Assembly (NCBI RefSeq): GCF_900091475.1
Contig: NZ_FMIB01000002.1
Location: 6,510,001 to 6,574,000 of the forward strand
Reading direction: 5' to 3'
DNA from: Micromonospora chersina
GTDB lineage: Bacteria > Actinomycetota > Actinomycetes > Mycobacteriales > Micromonosporaceae
Length of the DNA stretch: 64,000 nucleotides
The translations under genes were made by a program, and so were the position numbers. Below, piece after piece: positions 43,779-52,290 of this stretch (position 1 is the first letter of the stretch; each line of letters starts with the position of its first letter). The notes under the pieces were generated by a model. It saw only the letters and a list, made by a program, of their open reading frames with translations, did not search any database and had not been told where the DNA came from.

Positions 43779-44237
43779 ATGCTCGACATCAACACCCCCG
43801 TGCCCGACCTGGACCTGGTCGACGCAACCGGCGCCTCCGTCCGGTTGCACGACTACCTGGACCGGACGCACGTGCTCCTGTACTTCATGCGGGCCACCAC
43901 CTGCCCGGTCTGCGTTCGGCACGTGCGTGATCTGGCGCGGCACGTCGACGAGTACGCCGCCCTCGGGGCGCGGATCGTGGTCGTCGTACCGGAGGGGCTG
44001 GCGACCGCCCGCGCGTGGGCGGCCCGGCAGGCGCTGCCGTTCCCGGTCGTGACCGGGGCGTACGGCAGCGCCCACGAGGCGGTCGGCCTCCTGCGTACGG
44101 TGTTCGGGGCCGTGCAGCGGTCCGGCACGATCCTCGTCGACCAGGCCGGACTCGTCAGGTACATCAAGGCGGCGACGTTGCCGACGGCCGGCTACGACCG
44201 CGCGGCCGTGCTGCGCGCCCTGACCGCACTGCGGTGA
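43779..44237 (+). CDS. Peroxiredoxin/AhpC-TSA-type thioredoxin-fold protein
   Basis: This 152-residue protein is a thioredoxin fold with CPVC (ATTCPVCVRHVRDL), followed by VVVVPEGLATARAWA and FPVVTGAYGSAHEAVG, matching AhpC/TSA redoxin-like proteins. It probably reduces peroxides or disulfides in the cytoplasm; no signal peptide is present. ATG 43779 follows CGGGAG. It sits 45 bases after the shortened sigma factor and overlaps the 3' end of the convergent HPP gene by about 46 bases. Confidence 0.82.
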   Translation: MLDINTPVPDLDLVDATGASVRLHDYLDRTHVLLYFMRATTCPVCVRHVRDLARHVDEYAALGARIVVVVPEGLATARAWAARQALPFPVVTGAYGSAHEAVGLLRTVFGAVQRSGTILVDQAGLVRYIKAATLPTAGYDRAAVLRALTALR

Positions 44238-44740
44238 CCACACCCGCGCCAGGACGGCCGGTAGTCGTAGCGGGGAAGGAGCCGCCCGCTGACCAGCGCC
44301 GTCCCGAGCACGATCGACACAGCGGGCAGCACCGTGTGAAGGGGATAGCCGGGGCTGGTGCCGGTCAGCCCGATGAACGCGGCGCAGACGGCCGCCGGTG
44401 CGTGCGGCGCCTCCAGCAGCAGCATGGCGACCACCGAGGACACCGCTGCCGCGGTCGCGGTCCACACCGAAGGGCCCGCGGCGGCCGTGATCGCCACCGC
44501 GATCGGGGTGCAGGACCCGTAGCTGATCAGCACTGCGGCGGGTCGGGCCAGCGGCGCGCGGGGCGCCATGGCCAGGACCGCCGCCGTCGCGACGAAGGGC
44601 AACGCGAAGACGTCCAGACCGGTCAGCTGTTCGGTGACGGCGAGCAGGGCCGCCGCGCCGAGCAGCATGCTGCCCGCGCTCAGCGCGACGACCCTGGCCT
44701 CCCGACGGCTGGTTCGTGACCGCAGGGTGACGGCAGACAC
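44192..44740 (-). CDS. HPP-family membrane protein
   Basis: This 182-residue protein has four to five transmembrane helices (LSAGSMLLGAAALLAVTEQL, VFALPFVATAAVLAMAPRAP, SVVAMLLLEAPHAPAAVCAA, TVLPAVSIVLGTALVSG). HPP-family features include APHAPAA near helix 4 in place of the usual HPPA and the APLARPAAVL loop. The family has been linked to nitrite or small-anion transport in plastids and cyanobacteria; in this organism the role is unknown. GTG 44740 follows GGTAGAG, four bases after the hydrolase stop, so it is probably co-transcribed with that gene. Confidence 0.7.
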   Translation of the reverse strand: MSAVTLRSRTSRREARVVALSAGSMLLGAAALLAVTEQLTGLDVFALPFVATAAVLAMAPRAPLARPAAVLISYGSCTPIAVAITAAAGPSVWTATAAAVSSVVAMLLLEAPHAPAAVCAAFIGLTGTSPGYPLHTVLPAVSIVLGTALVSGRLLPRYDYRPSWRGCGHRSAVRARSTAARS

Positions 44741-44744
44741 GGCT

Positions 44745-45614
44745 CTACCGCGTCCGCCGCAGGAAGGCACGAATCAGTCCGGCGATCTCGTCGCCGTGGG
44801 TCTCCAGCGCGAAGTGACCGGTGTCCAGCAGATGGACCTCAGCGTCGGGCAGATCCCGGGCGTACGCCTCGGCGCCGGCGGCGCCGAAGATCTCGTCGTG
44901 CCGGCCCCAGGTGACGAGCGTGGGCGGCCGGTGCTGACGGAAGTACCGCTGGAAGTCCGGGTAGGCGTCCAGGTTGAACTGGTAGTCCCAGAAGAGTTGC
45001 AGCTGGATCTCCTTGTTGCCGGGCCGGTCCAGGCCGGTCTGGTCGAGCAGCCACGTCTCCGGGGCGATCCGGTCCAGGCGGTCCGCCGGCACGCCGTGGG
45101 TGTACTGCCAGCGGGTCGCGTCCACCTCCAGCAGTCGCCGGACCGCGGGCTCGTGGGCCTGGCGGTCCTTGGCGTGGTCGAACAGGACGTTCCAGAACGG
45201 CGTGAAGCCCTCCGTGTAGGCGTTGCCGCTCTGGGTGATCAGCCCGGTGACCCGCTGCGGGTGGCGGCTGGCGATCCGCAGGCCGATCGGTGCCCCGTAG
45301 TCGTGCAGGTACAGCGCGAACCGGTCGATGCCGAGGGTGTCGAGCAGGCCGAGCGTGATGTCGGTGAGCCGTTCGAAGCTGTAGTCGAACCGGTCCACCG
45401 GCGGGGCCGACGACTGCCCGAAGCCGACGTGGTCGGGGGCGACGAGGTGGAACTCGTCGGCCAGCGCGGGGATGAGGTTGCGGAACATGTGCGAGCTGGT
45501 GGGGAAGCCGTGCAGCAGGACCAACGTCGGCCGGCTCGGATCCCCCGCCTCGCGGTAGAAGACCTGCTGGCCGGCGACGGTGACCAGGTGATGGCGGGTG
45601 GCGAAGGGCGACAT
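44745..45614 (-). CDS. Alpha/beta hydrolase, haloalkane dehalogenase/epoxide hydrolase type
   Basis: This 289-residue hydrolase has an HGFP oxyanion motif (LLHGFPTSS), nucleophile Asp105 in LYLHDYGAPIG and the distal His in LLDTGHFALE. An Asp rather than Ser nucleophile points to haloalkane dehalogenases or epoxide hydrolases, not esterases. The substrate is unknown. ATG 45614 has GAGGAG five bases upstream. It is divergent from a TetR gene with two palindromic operators between them, so it is probably repressed by that regulator and induced by its substrate. Confidence 0.87.
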   Translation of the reverse strand: MSPFATRHHLVTVAGQQVFYREAGDPSRPTLVLLHGFPTSSHMFRNLIPALADEFHLVAPDHVGFGQSSAPPVDRFDYSFERLTDITLGLLDTLGIDRFALYLHDYGAPIGLRIASRHPQRVTGLITQSGNAYTEGFTPFWNVLFDHAKDRQAHEPAVRRLLEVDATRWQYTHGVPADRLDRIAPETWLLDQTGLDRPGNKEIQLQLFWDYQFNLDAYPDFQRYFRQHRPPTLVTWGRHDEIFGAAGAEAYARDLPDAEVHLLDTGHFALETHGDEIAGLIRAFLRRTR

Positions 45615-45634
45615 GCCGACTCCTCGACGACGGT

Positions 45635-45652
45635 GGAGAACGGTCGTTCTCC
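45635..45652. promoter_or_regulatory. Operator palindrome 1 (hydrolase/TetR)
   Basis: GGAGAACGGTCGTTCTCC has perfect 8-base arms around GT, 20 bases upstream of the hydrolase start. The same half-site GGAGAAC recurs at 45670. Confidence 0.8.
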
Positions 45653-45669
45653 GGCTGGTTGCTACCGTA

Positions 45670-45687
45670 GGAGAACGACAGTTCTCC
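45670..45687. promoter_or_regulatory. Operator palindrome 2 (hydrolase/TetR)
   Basis: GGAGAACGACAGTTCTCC has 7-base arms and shares its arms with palindrome 1. It lies 17 bases before the TetR start. The spacing of 35 bases between the sites suggests two dimers of the TetR protein. Confidence 0.8.
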
Positions 45688-45704
45688 GCGCAAGGGGCTT
45701 TGAC

Positions 45705-46265
45705 ATGGACCACACGACGGCCGAGACCCAACTGCTCGACGCGGCCGACACGCTCTTCTACGAGCGCGGTATCCAGGCCGTCGGCATGGACGCCATCCGG
45801 GCGGCCTCCGGCGTCTCGCTCAAGCGCACCTACCAGCTCTTCCCCTCCAAGGAGCACCTGGTCGAGGCGGTGCTCCGGCGGCGGGACCTGGCCATCCGCG
45901 CGGAGCTGGAGGCGTACACGTCGGCGCGGACGACCCCGACGGAGCGGATCCTGGCGGTCTTCGACTACCTCTACGAGTGGTTCCGCCAGCCCGACTACCG
46001 AGGGTGCGCCTTCATCAACTCCTTCGTCGAACTCGGCGCCGGGTCGGAGAACGTCGCCGAGATCGTCCGTACCCACAAGCGGGCCTTCGCCGACCACATC
46101 GCCGCCCTGGTCGCGGCCGCGGACCTGCCACCGGCGCGCGTCGGGCAACTGCTCATCCTGGCGAACGGGGCGATGGTCACCGCGGCGATCGCCGGCAGCC
46201 CCGAGCCGGCCCGCGAAGCCCGCGAGGCCGCGCAGCGCCTGCTCGACGAGGGCGTGCCGGACTGA
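45705..46265 (+). CDS. TetR-family regulator of the adjacent hydrolase
   Basis: This 186-residue protein has an N-terminal HTH (LLDAADTLFYERGIQAVGMD, then ASGVSLKRTYQLFPSKEHLV), followed by a helical ligand domain containing YRGCAFINSFVELG, a motif of the TetR subgroup that often controls reductases and hydrolases. It probably binds the two GGAGAAC-type palindromes upstream, repressing itself and the divergent hydrolase/HPP genes. ATG 45705 is preceded by AAGGGG. Confidence 0.92.
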   Translation: MDHTTAETQLLDAADTLFYERGIQAVGMDAIRAASGVSLKRTYQLFPSKEHLVEAVLRRRDLAIRAELEAYTSARTTPTERILAVFDYLYEWFRQPDYRGCAFINSFVELGAGSENVAEIVRTHKRAFADHIAALVAAADLPPARVGQLLILANGAMVTAAIAGSPEPAREAREAAQRLLDEGVPD

Positions 46266-46335
46266 CCGTCCCGCCGAACGCCGTCGATCAGCTCCACGGT
46301 TGCGAGCCGCCGCTGCACGGCTACGGCAGCGTCGG

Positions 46336-46707
46336 TCAGCGGGCCTTCCTGGTCGCCCGCTTGCGGGGTGGCGTCAACAGCTCGGCGATCGCCGCGATCG
46401 CGGACGGCACCAGGCGGTAGTACGCCCAGACGCCCCGCTTCTCCCGCTCCAGCAGGCCGGCCTCGGTGAGGATCCGGAGATGATGGCTGACGGTCGGCTG
46501 GGAGAGGCCGAGCGGCGTGGTGAGGTCGGTGACGGACGCCTCGCCCTCGGGAGCGGACTGGATCAGACTGAGCAGTCGCAGCCGGGCCGGGTCGGCGACG
46601 GCCTTCAGCACTCCCGCGAGCCGTTCGGCGTCGGCACGCTTGATCGGCTCACCGGCAAGCGGCGAGACAGCAGGTGCGGCGGTTTTCGGGGTTCCCACGT
46701 CATGCAT
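46336..46707 (-). CDS. ArsR-family winged-helix regulator without metal-site cysteines
   Basis: This 123-residue protein has a typical ArsR winged helix (AVADPARLRLLSLIQ, DLTTPLGLSQPTVSHHLRIL, EREKRGVWAYYRL). The usual metal-binding CVC motif of helix 3 is replaced by SVTDL, and there is no cysteine anywhere, so it does not sense metals by the classic arsenic or cadmium sites. The C-terminus is very basic (PPRKRATRKAR). No dedicated target gene is adjacent. ATG 46707 is preceded by GGTGGG. Confidence 0.85.
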   Translation of the reverse strand: MHDVGTPKTAAPAVSPLAGEPIKRADAERLAGVLKAVADPARLRLLSLIQSAPEGEASVTDLTTPLGLSQPTVSHHLRILTEAGLLEREKRGVWAYYRLVPSAIAAIAELLTPPRKRATRKAR

Positions 46708-46816
46708 CGTCCCACCAACACCATCGATACGCTGGCAGAACCGATGACCGGGCCACCGACACCTGTGCGCCGGCCGGGACCGGCGGGTGCCCGTCCCGGC
46801 CGGCTGTCGACTCAGC

Positions 46817-47686
46817 TCACCTGCTCAGGAGTGGTTGCCAGCCGTCGCGGTAGCGCAGGCCGCGAGGTTGCAGTCGGATCTGGTCGTGCACTGTTCCGGA
46901 GACCGGCTCGGTGCGTATCACCTGGGGCCGGTCCACCACGACGCACACCTCCTCGCCCGGCCACCACCAGCCGCAGGAGCGGGCCAGGTCGGCCCAGCCG
47001 TCGAGGTGTTCGGCCTCGTCCGGCCCGTACCCGGCAAGGCCGAGCCGACGCAGCGTGTCGTAGTAGGCGATCCATGACGCGTCCTGCTGCCCGTACCAGC
47101 ACACGGGTACCGGGCCGTCGTCCGCGAGCGCCGCACGCACGGGTAGGCGGTACCCGTGCGCGAGGCTGCGGTGCAGTGCCGCGCGTACCCCTTGGTGCAG
47201 CACGACAGCGAGCGGAACGCCGCTGTCGAGCGCCTGCAGCGGCGCCAGTTCGGGCCATGGTTCCTTGGTCTTGCTCGCGCGCACGGGTGACAGTTCGGGA
47301 TCGGTGTGCGCGACGCCCGCGCTCAGCGCGCCGCGCAGTTGAGAGGTGATCATGGCAATGTCGCTTGCCACCGGTGCCGTGCCGCGCGGCCGGGGGTCCC
47401 GGATCCGCTCGTAGAGTTGATCAAGCGTGGGCCAGCCGCTGGTCAGGGCGCGTGCCTTGTCCGGCGAGTCGACCCATTCGAACCGCGGTCGCGGCCGTGA
47501 CGCCCTCGCGTAGATGCTGGTCAGGCAGCGCTCGGCGGTCGGCCTGTCGGCCGGCTGCGTGGACAGGGCGTGGTCGAGCCATTCCTGGCGGATCCGGATG
47601 GCCTGCTGCCACAGGTCGTGAGGGCTGCCGCTGCGAACGGCCTGAGAAGGTTTCGCGGCGTCGGTGCGCCGCGCGGGGGCGCTCAC
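46817..47686 (-). CDS. DUF6745-like conserved hypothetical protein
   Basis: This 289-residue soluble protein has a tryptophan-rich C-terminal block (VCWYGQQDASWIAYYDTLRR, SCGWWWPGEEVCVVVDRP) followed by RLQPRGLRYRDGW. I associate this pattern with DUF6745, a family of unknown function found in actinobacteria, often near leucine-rich repeat proteins; none is present here. There is no signal peptide or membrane helix. The start is GTG 47686. It lies 119 bases before the next minus-strand gene. Confidence 0.65.
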   Translation of the reverse strand: MSAPARRTDAAKPSQAVRSGSPHDLWQQAIRIRQEWLDHALSTQPADRPTAERCLTSIYARASRPRPRFEWVDSPDKARALTSGWPTLDQLYERIRDPRPRGTAPVASDIAMITSQLRGALSAGVAHTDPELSPVRASKTKEPWPELAPLQALDSGVPLAVVLHQGVRAALHRSLAHGYRLPVRAALADDGPVPVCWYGQQDASWIAYYDTLRRLGLAGYGPDEAEHLDGWADLARSCGWWWPGEEVCVVVDRPQVIRTEPVSGTVHDQIRLQPRGLRYRDGWQPLLSR

Positions 47687-47805
47687 CGCGCCTGGGCGTC
47701 GCCGCCCTTCCGGTAAGAGATCATGGAACGACTATGGCCCGTGGCGCGGCACCGGCGCAAGGCGGTTCTCCGCCTGTCCTCTGCCCCCGGGATGTTGCCG
47801 GCCGC

Positions 47806-48852
47806 TCAGAGCGAAAGGGCGGTGCTCGTGGCCCGCTCCGGGCGAGGCCGGGTGGCGATCGCGTAGCCGGTGGTGGTGACGCCCAGTGCCGCTCCCCAGC
47901 AGAGGAACACCAGCAGGGTGGCGGTCACCGCCCACCCCTCACGCACGTCCGACCATTGCGTGTCGCCGGTGAGGACCTGCCGCACGAGCACGGCCGTGCT
48001 CAACACGCCGTAGGTGACAAGCGTGAGCGCCGCCACCCCGGCGGGGACCACCGCCAGGAGCCGGGGAACCTGTCGCCCCCGCAGTCCCGGCACCCAGCGT
48101 GGGAACTGCTGCCCCCAGCGCTGGGTCAACCCGAGAACGAGCAGGCCGGCGAGTGGCGGAACGAGGGTGATCGCCACGCCGGTCCAGGTCGAGAGGTTCC
48201 GGTGGATGTCATCCAGCTGCCGCTGCGGAATTCCGAACGGAACGCCGAGCACCCACAGCCCGTGCGGCACGGCCCAACCGACCACCGGCAGAGCGGCCGC
48301 CACGTACGCCCAGCGGCGGGTCCACCGCGGCACCGGCCGGTACCCGGCCTCCCGTGCTTCGCGCCGGGGCGCGCAGGAGTTGGCGAGCCCGATGAACAGC
48401 AGACCTCCGGTCGCCAGCACGACCCGCGCGCCGAGGTCGCGCCAGTCCGAGGGGCGTCCCGCCAACGCCGCGGGGATCTCGAAGAGCAGATGCAGCGGGA
48501 ACGCGAGGACCAGGAGCAGCACCGCTGCCGCCCAACTGCCGGCGGCCGAGTAGCGGCCGGGGAACCGGACCGCGCACACGACCAGCACCGCGAGGGCGGC
48601 GCCCACCCCCACCGCTCCCCACCCCGCCCAGAACGGCAGTGTCTCGACCCGGGCCGCGCCGCACCCGCCCGCCGGGTCGACCAGTCCGGTGCGGTCGCAG
48701 GCGGTGTACCCCCACCGGCCACCCGCGATCCAGTACGCCCGCAGCGTCACCTCGGCGACGACGAACACGCCGCAGGCCATCGCCCACGAGGTCTTCCGGT
48801 CGACAACTCGACCGACCACCCTGGGACTGGCAGGACAAGGCTTGATGGTCAT
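47806..48852 (-). CDS. Multi-pass membrane protein, unknown function
   Basis: This 348-residue protein has about eight hydrophobic segments, among them MACGVFVVAEVTLRAYWIAG, GWGAVGVGAALAVLVVCAV, SWAAAVLLLVLAFPLHLLFE, WAYVAAALPVVGWAVPHGL, WTGVAITLVPPLAGLLVLGL and LLAVVPAGVAALTLVTYG. No transport or enzymatic motif is recognised. ATG 48852 is used because it begins just before helix 1. It is probably followed as an operon by no further gene. The function is not predictable from sequence. Confidence 0.75.
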   Translation of the reverse strand: MTIKPCPASPRVVGRVVDRKTSWAMACGVFVVAEVTLRAYWIAGGRWGYTACDRTGLVDPAGGCGAARVETLPFWAGWGAVGVGAALAVLVVCAVRFPGRYSAAGSWAAAVLLLVLAFPLHLLFEIPAALAGRPSDWRDLGARVVLATGGLLFIGLANSCAPRREAREAGYRPVPRWTRRWAYVAAALPVVGWAVPHGLWVLGVPFGIPQRQLDDIHRNLSTWTGVAITLVPPLAGLLVLGLTQRWGQQFPRWVPGLRGRQVPRLLAVVPAGVAALTLVTYGVLSTAVLVRQVLTGDTQWSDVREGWAVTATLLVFLCWGAALGVTTTGYAIATRPRPERATSTALSL

Positions 48853-48988
48853 GGGGCAATGCTCTGTGGCGACTCGCGGCGCTGTCCTCCCTGTAGCAGG
48901 GGACGCGCTCCCTCTCCCGGGGGAGTGCGGACCTCGACGCACCAGCCCGGCCGGGAGGTCAGGACGAGAAACGGTCGGCCAGGTCGTG

Positions 48989-49477
48989 TCAGTTGGTCGC
49001 GGTGAACCAGCCCCGAACCTGGGGGCGGCTGGTCAGCAAGAGCAGCGCAAGCGCCACGAGCACCTTGGCGACGTTGACCGCCCGGAGCCACCAGGGGAGC
49101 GGCTGGACCAGCGTCAGGCCGGAGCCGAGCAGCACGGCCACCGAGATGAAGACCACCTGCCGGTACGCCTTGCGCTGGCCCGTCCGCAGCCCGTGGATCA
49201 CCCACAGGTAGCCGAGCGCGACCAGCGCCACGGGCAGCGCGCGGGACCACACCGAGGAGCGCATCGTCTCCCGGGCGGCGGCCAGGTCGGCGCCGGCGGG
49301 CAGGTCGAGCTGGGCGAGCCGGTAGTCCAGCAGCTGCTCCTGGAAGACCAGGATCACGCCGGCGAACAGGGCGCTCAGGGCCAGGTTGGCGAGCATGAGC
49401 ACGATCATGCGGCGCACGTGCGGCGGCGTGGCCGAAGCGGCGTCGGGATCGGTGGCGGGGGCGTGCGGTGTCGTCAT
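48989..49477 (-). CDS. Small membrane protein, four helices
   Basis: This 162-residue protein has a polar N-terminus, then four helices (MIVLMLANLALSALFAGVIL, RALPVALVALGYLWVIHGL, QVVFISVAVLLGSGLTLVQP, VAKVLVALALLLLTSRP). The topology resembles small DUF-type membrane proteins common in Micromonospora. There is no motif to assign function. The start is ATG 49477. It is divergent from the 49579 gene with about 100 bases between. Confidence 0.75.
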   Translation of the reverse strand: MTTPHAPATDPDAASATPPHVRRMIVLMLANLALSALFAGVILVFQEQLLDYRLAQLDLPAGADLAAARETMRSSVWSRALPVALVALGYLWVIHGLRTGQRKAYRQVVFISVAVLLGSGLTLVQPLPWWLRAVNVAKVLVALALLLLTSRPQVRGWFTATN

Positions 49478-49578
49478 CGGCAGGGATCAGATCACACGAC
49501 GCCGTCCCGCGCCGCCCCGGTCTCCCGCACACTCAGCCACCGACCTTCCCGGCGAGGACCCACCCCCACGCCGCGTCG

Positions 49579-50454
49579 ATGATCGGCCACACTCCTACCG
49601 TGCGAAACGACCTCGACCAGATCAGAGCCGCCTTCGTCGGCACGCCGCTTGCCGGCCTGCCGATCGGGCACGGCCCGGCGGGCACCGTCCTGGTCGCCGA
49701 CGTCGACCCTGACCGCCTGCACCCGGCCTGGCAGGCCGCCGACGCGCTGGTGCCGGTCCTCGGACGCCGGCCCGTCCTGGTCACCGACGACTTCGACGGC
49801 ACGCTGCGGTTCCGGCCCGAGCCGGAGCCGGGCCCGTCGGAGTCGGAGCTGCGCGCGTTCGCCGAGGCGGCCGAGGCTTCCGATCCCTGGTCGATCTACC
49901 ACCACTACAGCGAGGACGAGGAGGTCTACGAGGGCGAGGTCGGGTACTACGCGCGTGGCGTGGCCGGCGTCGCCCTGACGGCACTGGTGTCGGACGTGGC
50001 GTTGCCGACCGAGCGTCAGGCGCTGGAGAGGACGCTGTACGACCGGCTGCTCGCCGACGCCGACCTGCACGCCCGGGTGTTCGCCAGCGTGCGGTTCCTG
50101 ACGCGGACCGACTACTGGTACACGCCGAACAGCGTCCTGCTCATGCTGCTGCCCACAAGCGACATCCGCAGCTCGGGGTACTGGGTGGACTTCTACGGCG
50201 CCCTGACCTCCGAGTACCAGCGGAGGCTCGCCGAGGTGTTGGCGCAGTGGCGTCACCGGTGGGACGCCCGCCTGGTCGCGTCATGGGGCACCATGCTGCA
50301 GTTCCAGGTGGGTCGTCCACCCGCGCCGGGTGACGAGGCGTGGGCCGCCGCCGGGCAGCTCAAGGCGCTCGCCCCGAACCTCGACCTCAACCGGTGGGAG
50401 GTCGCCGTCGCCCTGTCCGCCGGTGACGCGTGGTTCGTGCACAACCGGCCCTGA
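49579..50454 (+). CDS. DUF4253-like hypothetical protein
   Basis: This 291-residue soluble acidic protein shows VLVADVDPDRLHPAWQAADA followed by PVLVTDDFDGTLRF. A C-terminal module (LAEVLAQWRHRWDARLVASW, then FQVGRPPAPGDEAWAAAGQL) resembles the DUF4253 tail. The family has no known function; some members neighbour immunity or contact-dependent genes, but nothing like that is here. ATG 49579 is the best-placed start; GTG 49600 is an alternative. It is a single gene between divergent and convergent neighbours. Confidence 0.6.
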   Translation: MIGHTPTVRNDLDQIRAAFVGTPLAGLPIGHGPAGTVLVADVDPDRLHPAWQAADALVPVLGRRPVLVTDDFDGTLRFRPEPEPGPSESELRAFAEAAEASDPWSIYHHYSEDEEVYEGEVGYYARGVAGVALTALVSDVALPTERQALERTLYDRLLADADLHARVFASVRFLTRTDYWYTPNSVLLMLLPTSDIRSSGYWVDFYGALTSEYQRRLAEVLAQWRHRWDARLVASWGTMLQFQVGRPPAPGDEAWAAAGQLKALAPNLDLNRWEVAVALSAGDAWFVHNRP

Positions 50455-50482
50455 CGAATCCGACCAGCTCGCGCACGGCGGC

Positions 50483-51610
50483 TCAGGCGACGAGCAGGCG
50501 GAGACCGAGCTCCGCCGTGTCGAGGGCGACGATGTCGCGGTTGCGCTCGGCCCAGCGACCGGAGGAAAGATCTTCGCGCAGCGTGCTGACCGCCCGTTTC
50601 TCCGCCTGCGGTCCGACTCTGGTCCACACCGAAACCGCACGGCGTACGCGTTCGTCCAGGTACGCCTCGGGCCGGCGCCAGTACGCCTCGAAGAAGCCGT
50701 CGGCGCAGTCCCACGGGACCAGCACCGGCTCCGCGCGTCCTCCGATCGCGCGGGTCAGGTCGGCCAGGGACGGCCAGCCGACGAGGAGGTCCGCGAACTC
50801 CGGCAGGTAGTCGCGGGTGAGCCAGAACCGCTGACGCCAGCCGGTGTCGTCGGCGTCGTACGTGAACACGACCACCCGGCGGGCCACCCGCCGCATCTCC
50901 CGCAGTCCGGCGACCGGGTCCGGCCAGTGATGGACGGTGCTGACCGCCATGGCCGCGTCGAAGGACTGATCCTCGAACGGCAGACTCTCCGCGGCGGCGG
51001 CCACGCACGGCGCCGCGCCCGCGGGACGCTGCGCCCGCATGACCGCCGACGGCTCCACCGCCGTGACGTCCCGGTCGGGTGGTTCGTAGGAGCCGGTGCC
51101 GGCCCCGACGTTCAGCACCGTCCGTGCGTCCCCCAACGCCTCCCAGATGCGCGCGGCGATCCGTGGCTCCGTGCGCCGCGTCGCCGGGTACGCGGACCCG
51201 ATGGTGTCGTACAACTGCGCGCCGAACACCTTCAGCTGCTCCTCGGGCGTCGTCCTGATTCCCATCGCTCGTGCCTCCAGTTCCCTGTCGATGGCCGTCA
51301 CCATGGCGGCGGCACGGTCGCGCTGGTCCATGAGCAGCCCACGCAGCCGGCACAGGTGCGCGACCGCGTCGGTGGCCGGATCGTCGACCAGATCCGCGAT
51401 CTCCCGCAGGCCGAAGCCGAGCCGCCGGTAGGCGAGCACCTCCCGGAGCCGCTCCACATCGCTCGCGGAGTAGGCCCGGTGCCCCGCCGCGGTCCGTGTG
51501 GACGGCTCCAGGAGGCCGATCTCGTCATAGTGGTGCAGTGTGCGGACGCTGACGCCGGCCAACTCCGCCACACGTCCCACGGTCAGGTGCTCCTCCACGC
51601 CACCGATCAT
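50483..51610 (-). CDS. MerR regulator fused to a SAM-dependent methyltransferase
   Basis: This 375-residue protein is one uninterrupted frame. Residues 8-80 are a MerR winged helix (TVGRVAELAGVSVRTLHHYD, EIGLLEPSTRTAAGHRAYS), followed by a dimer coil to about residue 115. Residues 155-260 are a class I methyltransferase (VLNVGAGTGSYE, DVTAVEPSAVM, ESLPFEDQSFDAAMAVSTVH), with a C-terminal lid to the end. MerR proteins normally carry a small ligand pocket, so a whole methyltransferase here could be a sensor of SAM or a substrate, or an enzyme controlling its own gene. ATG 51610 is given; GTG 51598 and GTG 51580, the latter with GGAGGAG nine bases ahead, are alternatives. Confidence 0.8.
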   Translation of the reverse strand: MIGGVEEHLTVGRVAELAGVSVRTLHHYDEIGLLEPSTRTAAGHRAYSASDVERLREVLAYRRLGFGLREIADLVDDPATDAVAHLCRLRGLLMDQRDRAAAMVTAIDRELEARAMGIRTTPEEQLKVFGAQLYDTIGSAYPATRRTEPRIAARIWEALGDARTVLNVGAGTGSYEPPDRDVTAVEPSAVMRAQRPAGAAPCVAAAAESLPFEDQSFDAAMAVSTVHHWPDPVAGLREMRRVARRVVVFTYDADDTGWRQRFWLTRDYLPEFADLLVGWPSLADLTRAIGGRAEPVLVPWDCADGFFEAYWRRPEAYLDERVRRAVSVWTRVGPQAEKRAVSTLREDLSSGRWAERNRDIVALDTAELGLRLLVA

Positions 51611-51653
51611 GTGCCCTGACGCCGCGTGAGGAGCAAGTGCTCCGTCCGGGCGT

Positions 51654-52055
51654 TCACCCTCCTCGCCGGTACCGGGCCGGCCCTGACCTTCGGTCGGGCC
51701 CGGTCGTGAGCGAGCGCGCGCGGACCGCCGCGTGATGCGGTCCGGGGCGTGGCCACCGTGCCTGTCGCCGCGGCTCAGGCCCACGGCGGCGGCCCGTGGC
51801 GCGATCCGCCCGCGGCCGACGCCCGGCCATTCGGTTGCCGAGCCGTTCGGGACGACGGGGCACGCCGTCGTCGAGGACGACCGGAAGCGGGACGGGCCAG
51901 GGGCTTTCGCGGGGGGACGGGTCGAGCAGGTGCCGGCAGGGGTTCCGCTCCAGGGCGGCGAGGCCGGGACGGCAGTGGACGCAGCGGAGCGCGAGCAGGG
52001 GAAGGCGGGTGCCGCGAAGGACCCAGGGCGGCATGACATGAGGACGCGTTGACAT
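51654..52055 (-). CDS. Possible small Arg/Pro-rich protein
   Basis: This is a 133-residue frame starting at ATG 52055 with GGAGAG upstream. The N-terminal half is well composed (MSTRPHVMPPWVLRGTRLPL, LALRCVHCRPGLAALERNPC), with three Cys and one His in CVHCRPGLAALERNPCRH that could bind metal. The C-terminal half is Arg/Pro-rich and low in complexity. Third positions are GC-rich as for real genes. I do not recognise a family, and it could be non-coding. It would precede the MerR-fusion gene by 43 bases on the same strand. Confidence 0.4.
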   Translation of the reverse strand: MSTRPHVMPPWVLRGTRLPLLALRCVHCRPGLAALERNPCRHLLDPSPRESPWPVPLPVVLDDGVPRRPERLGNRMAGRRPRADRATGRRRGPEPRRQARWPRPGPHHAAVRARSLTTGPDRRSGPARYRRGG

Positions 52056-52290
52056 GATCTCTCCGAAGACCTGACGGAAGGCATGGGAAAAGAGCCGACG
52101 GCGACGTCGGCGACCGATGCACGGGGAAGGTGTCAGGTCTGGAGAGCGGGCGGCGTCACGCGGAGTGAAGTCCTCTGTGAGTGGGTCGGACACGACGAAC
52201 GGGTGACACGATAGGGCCGGCCGGACTGGCCCGGCCACCCACTTTCGTCCTGCTGCCGAGCACTGGCGCGGCCCTGCGATCATCGGCGCC

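Noticed and set aside
46336..46707. Arsenic or metal resistance operon from the ArsR-like gene
   Set aside because: The regulator has no cysteine and no arsenate, cadmium or copper transporter gene is beside it.
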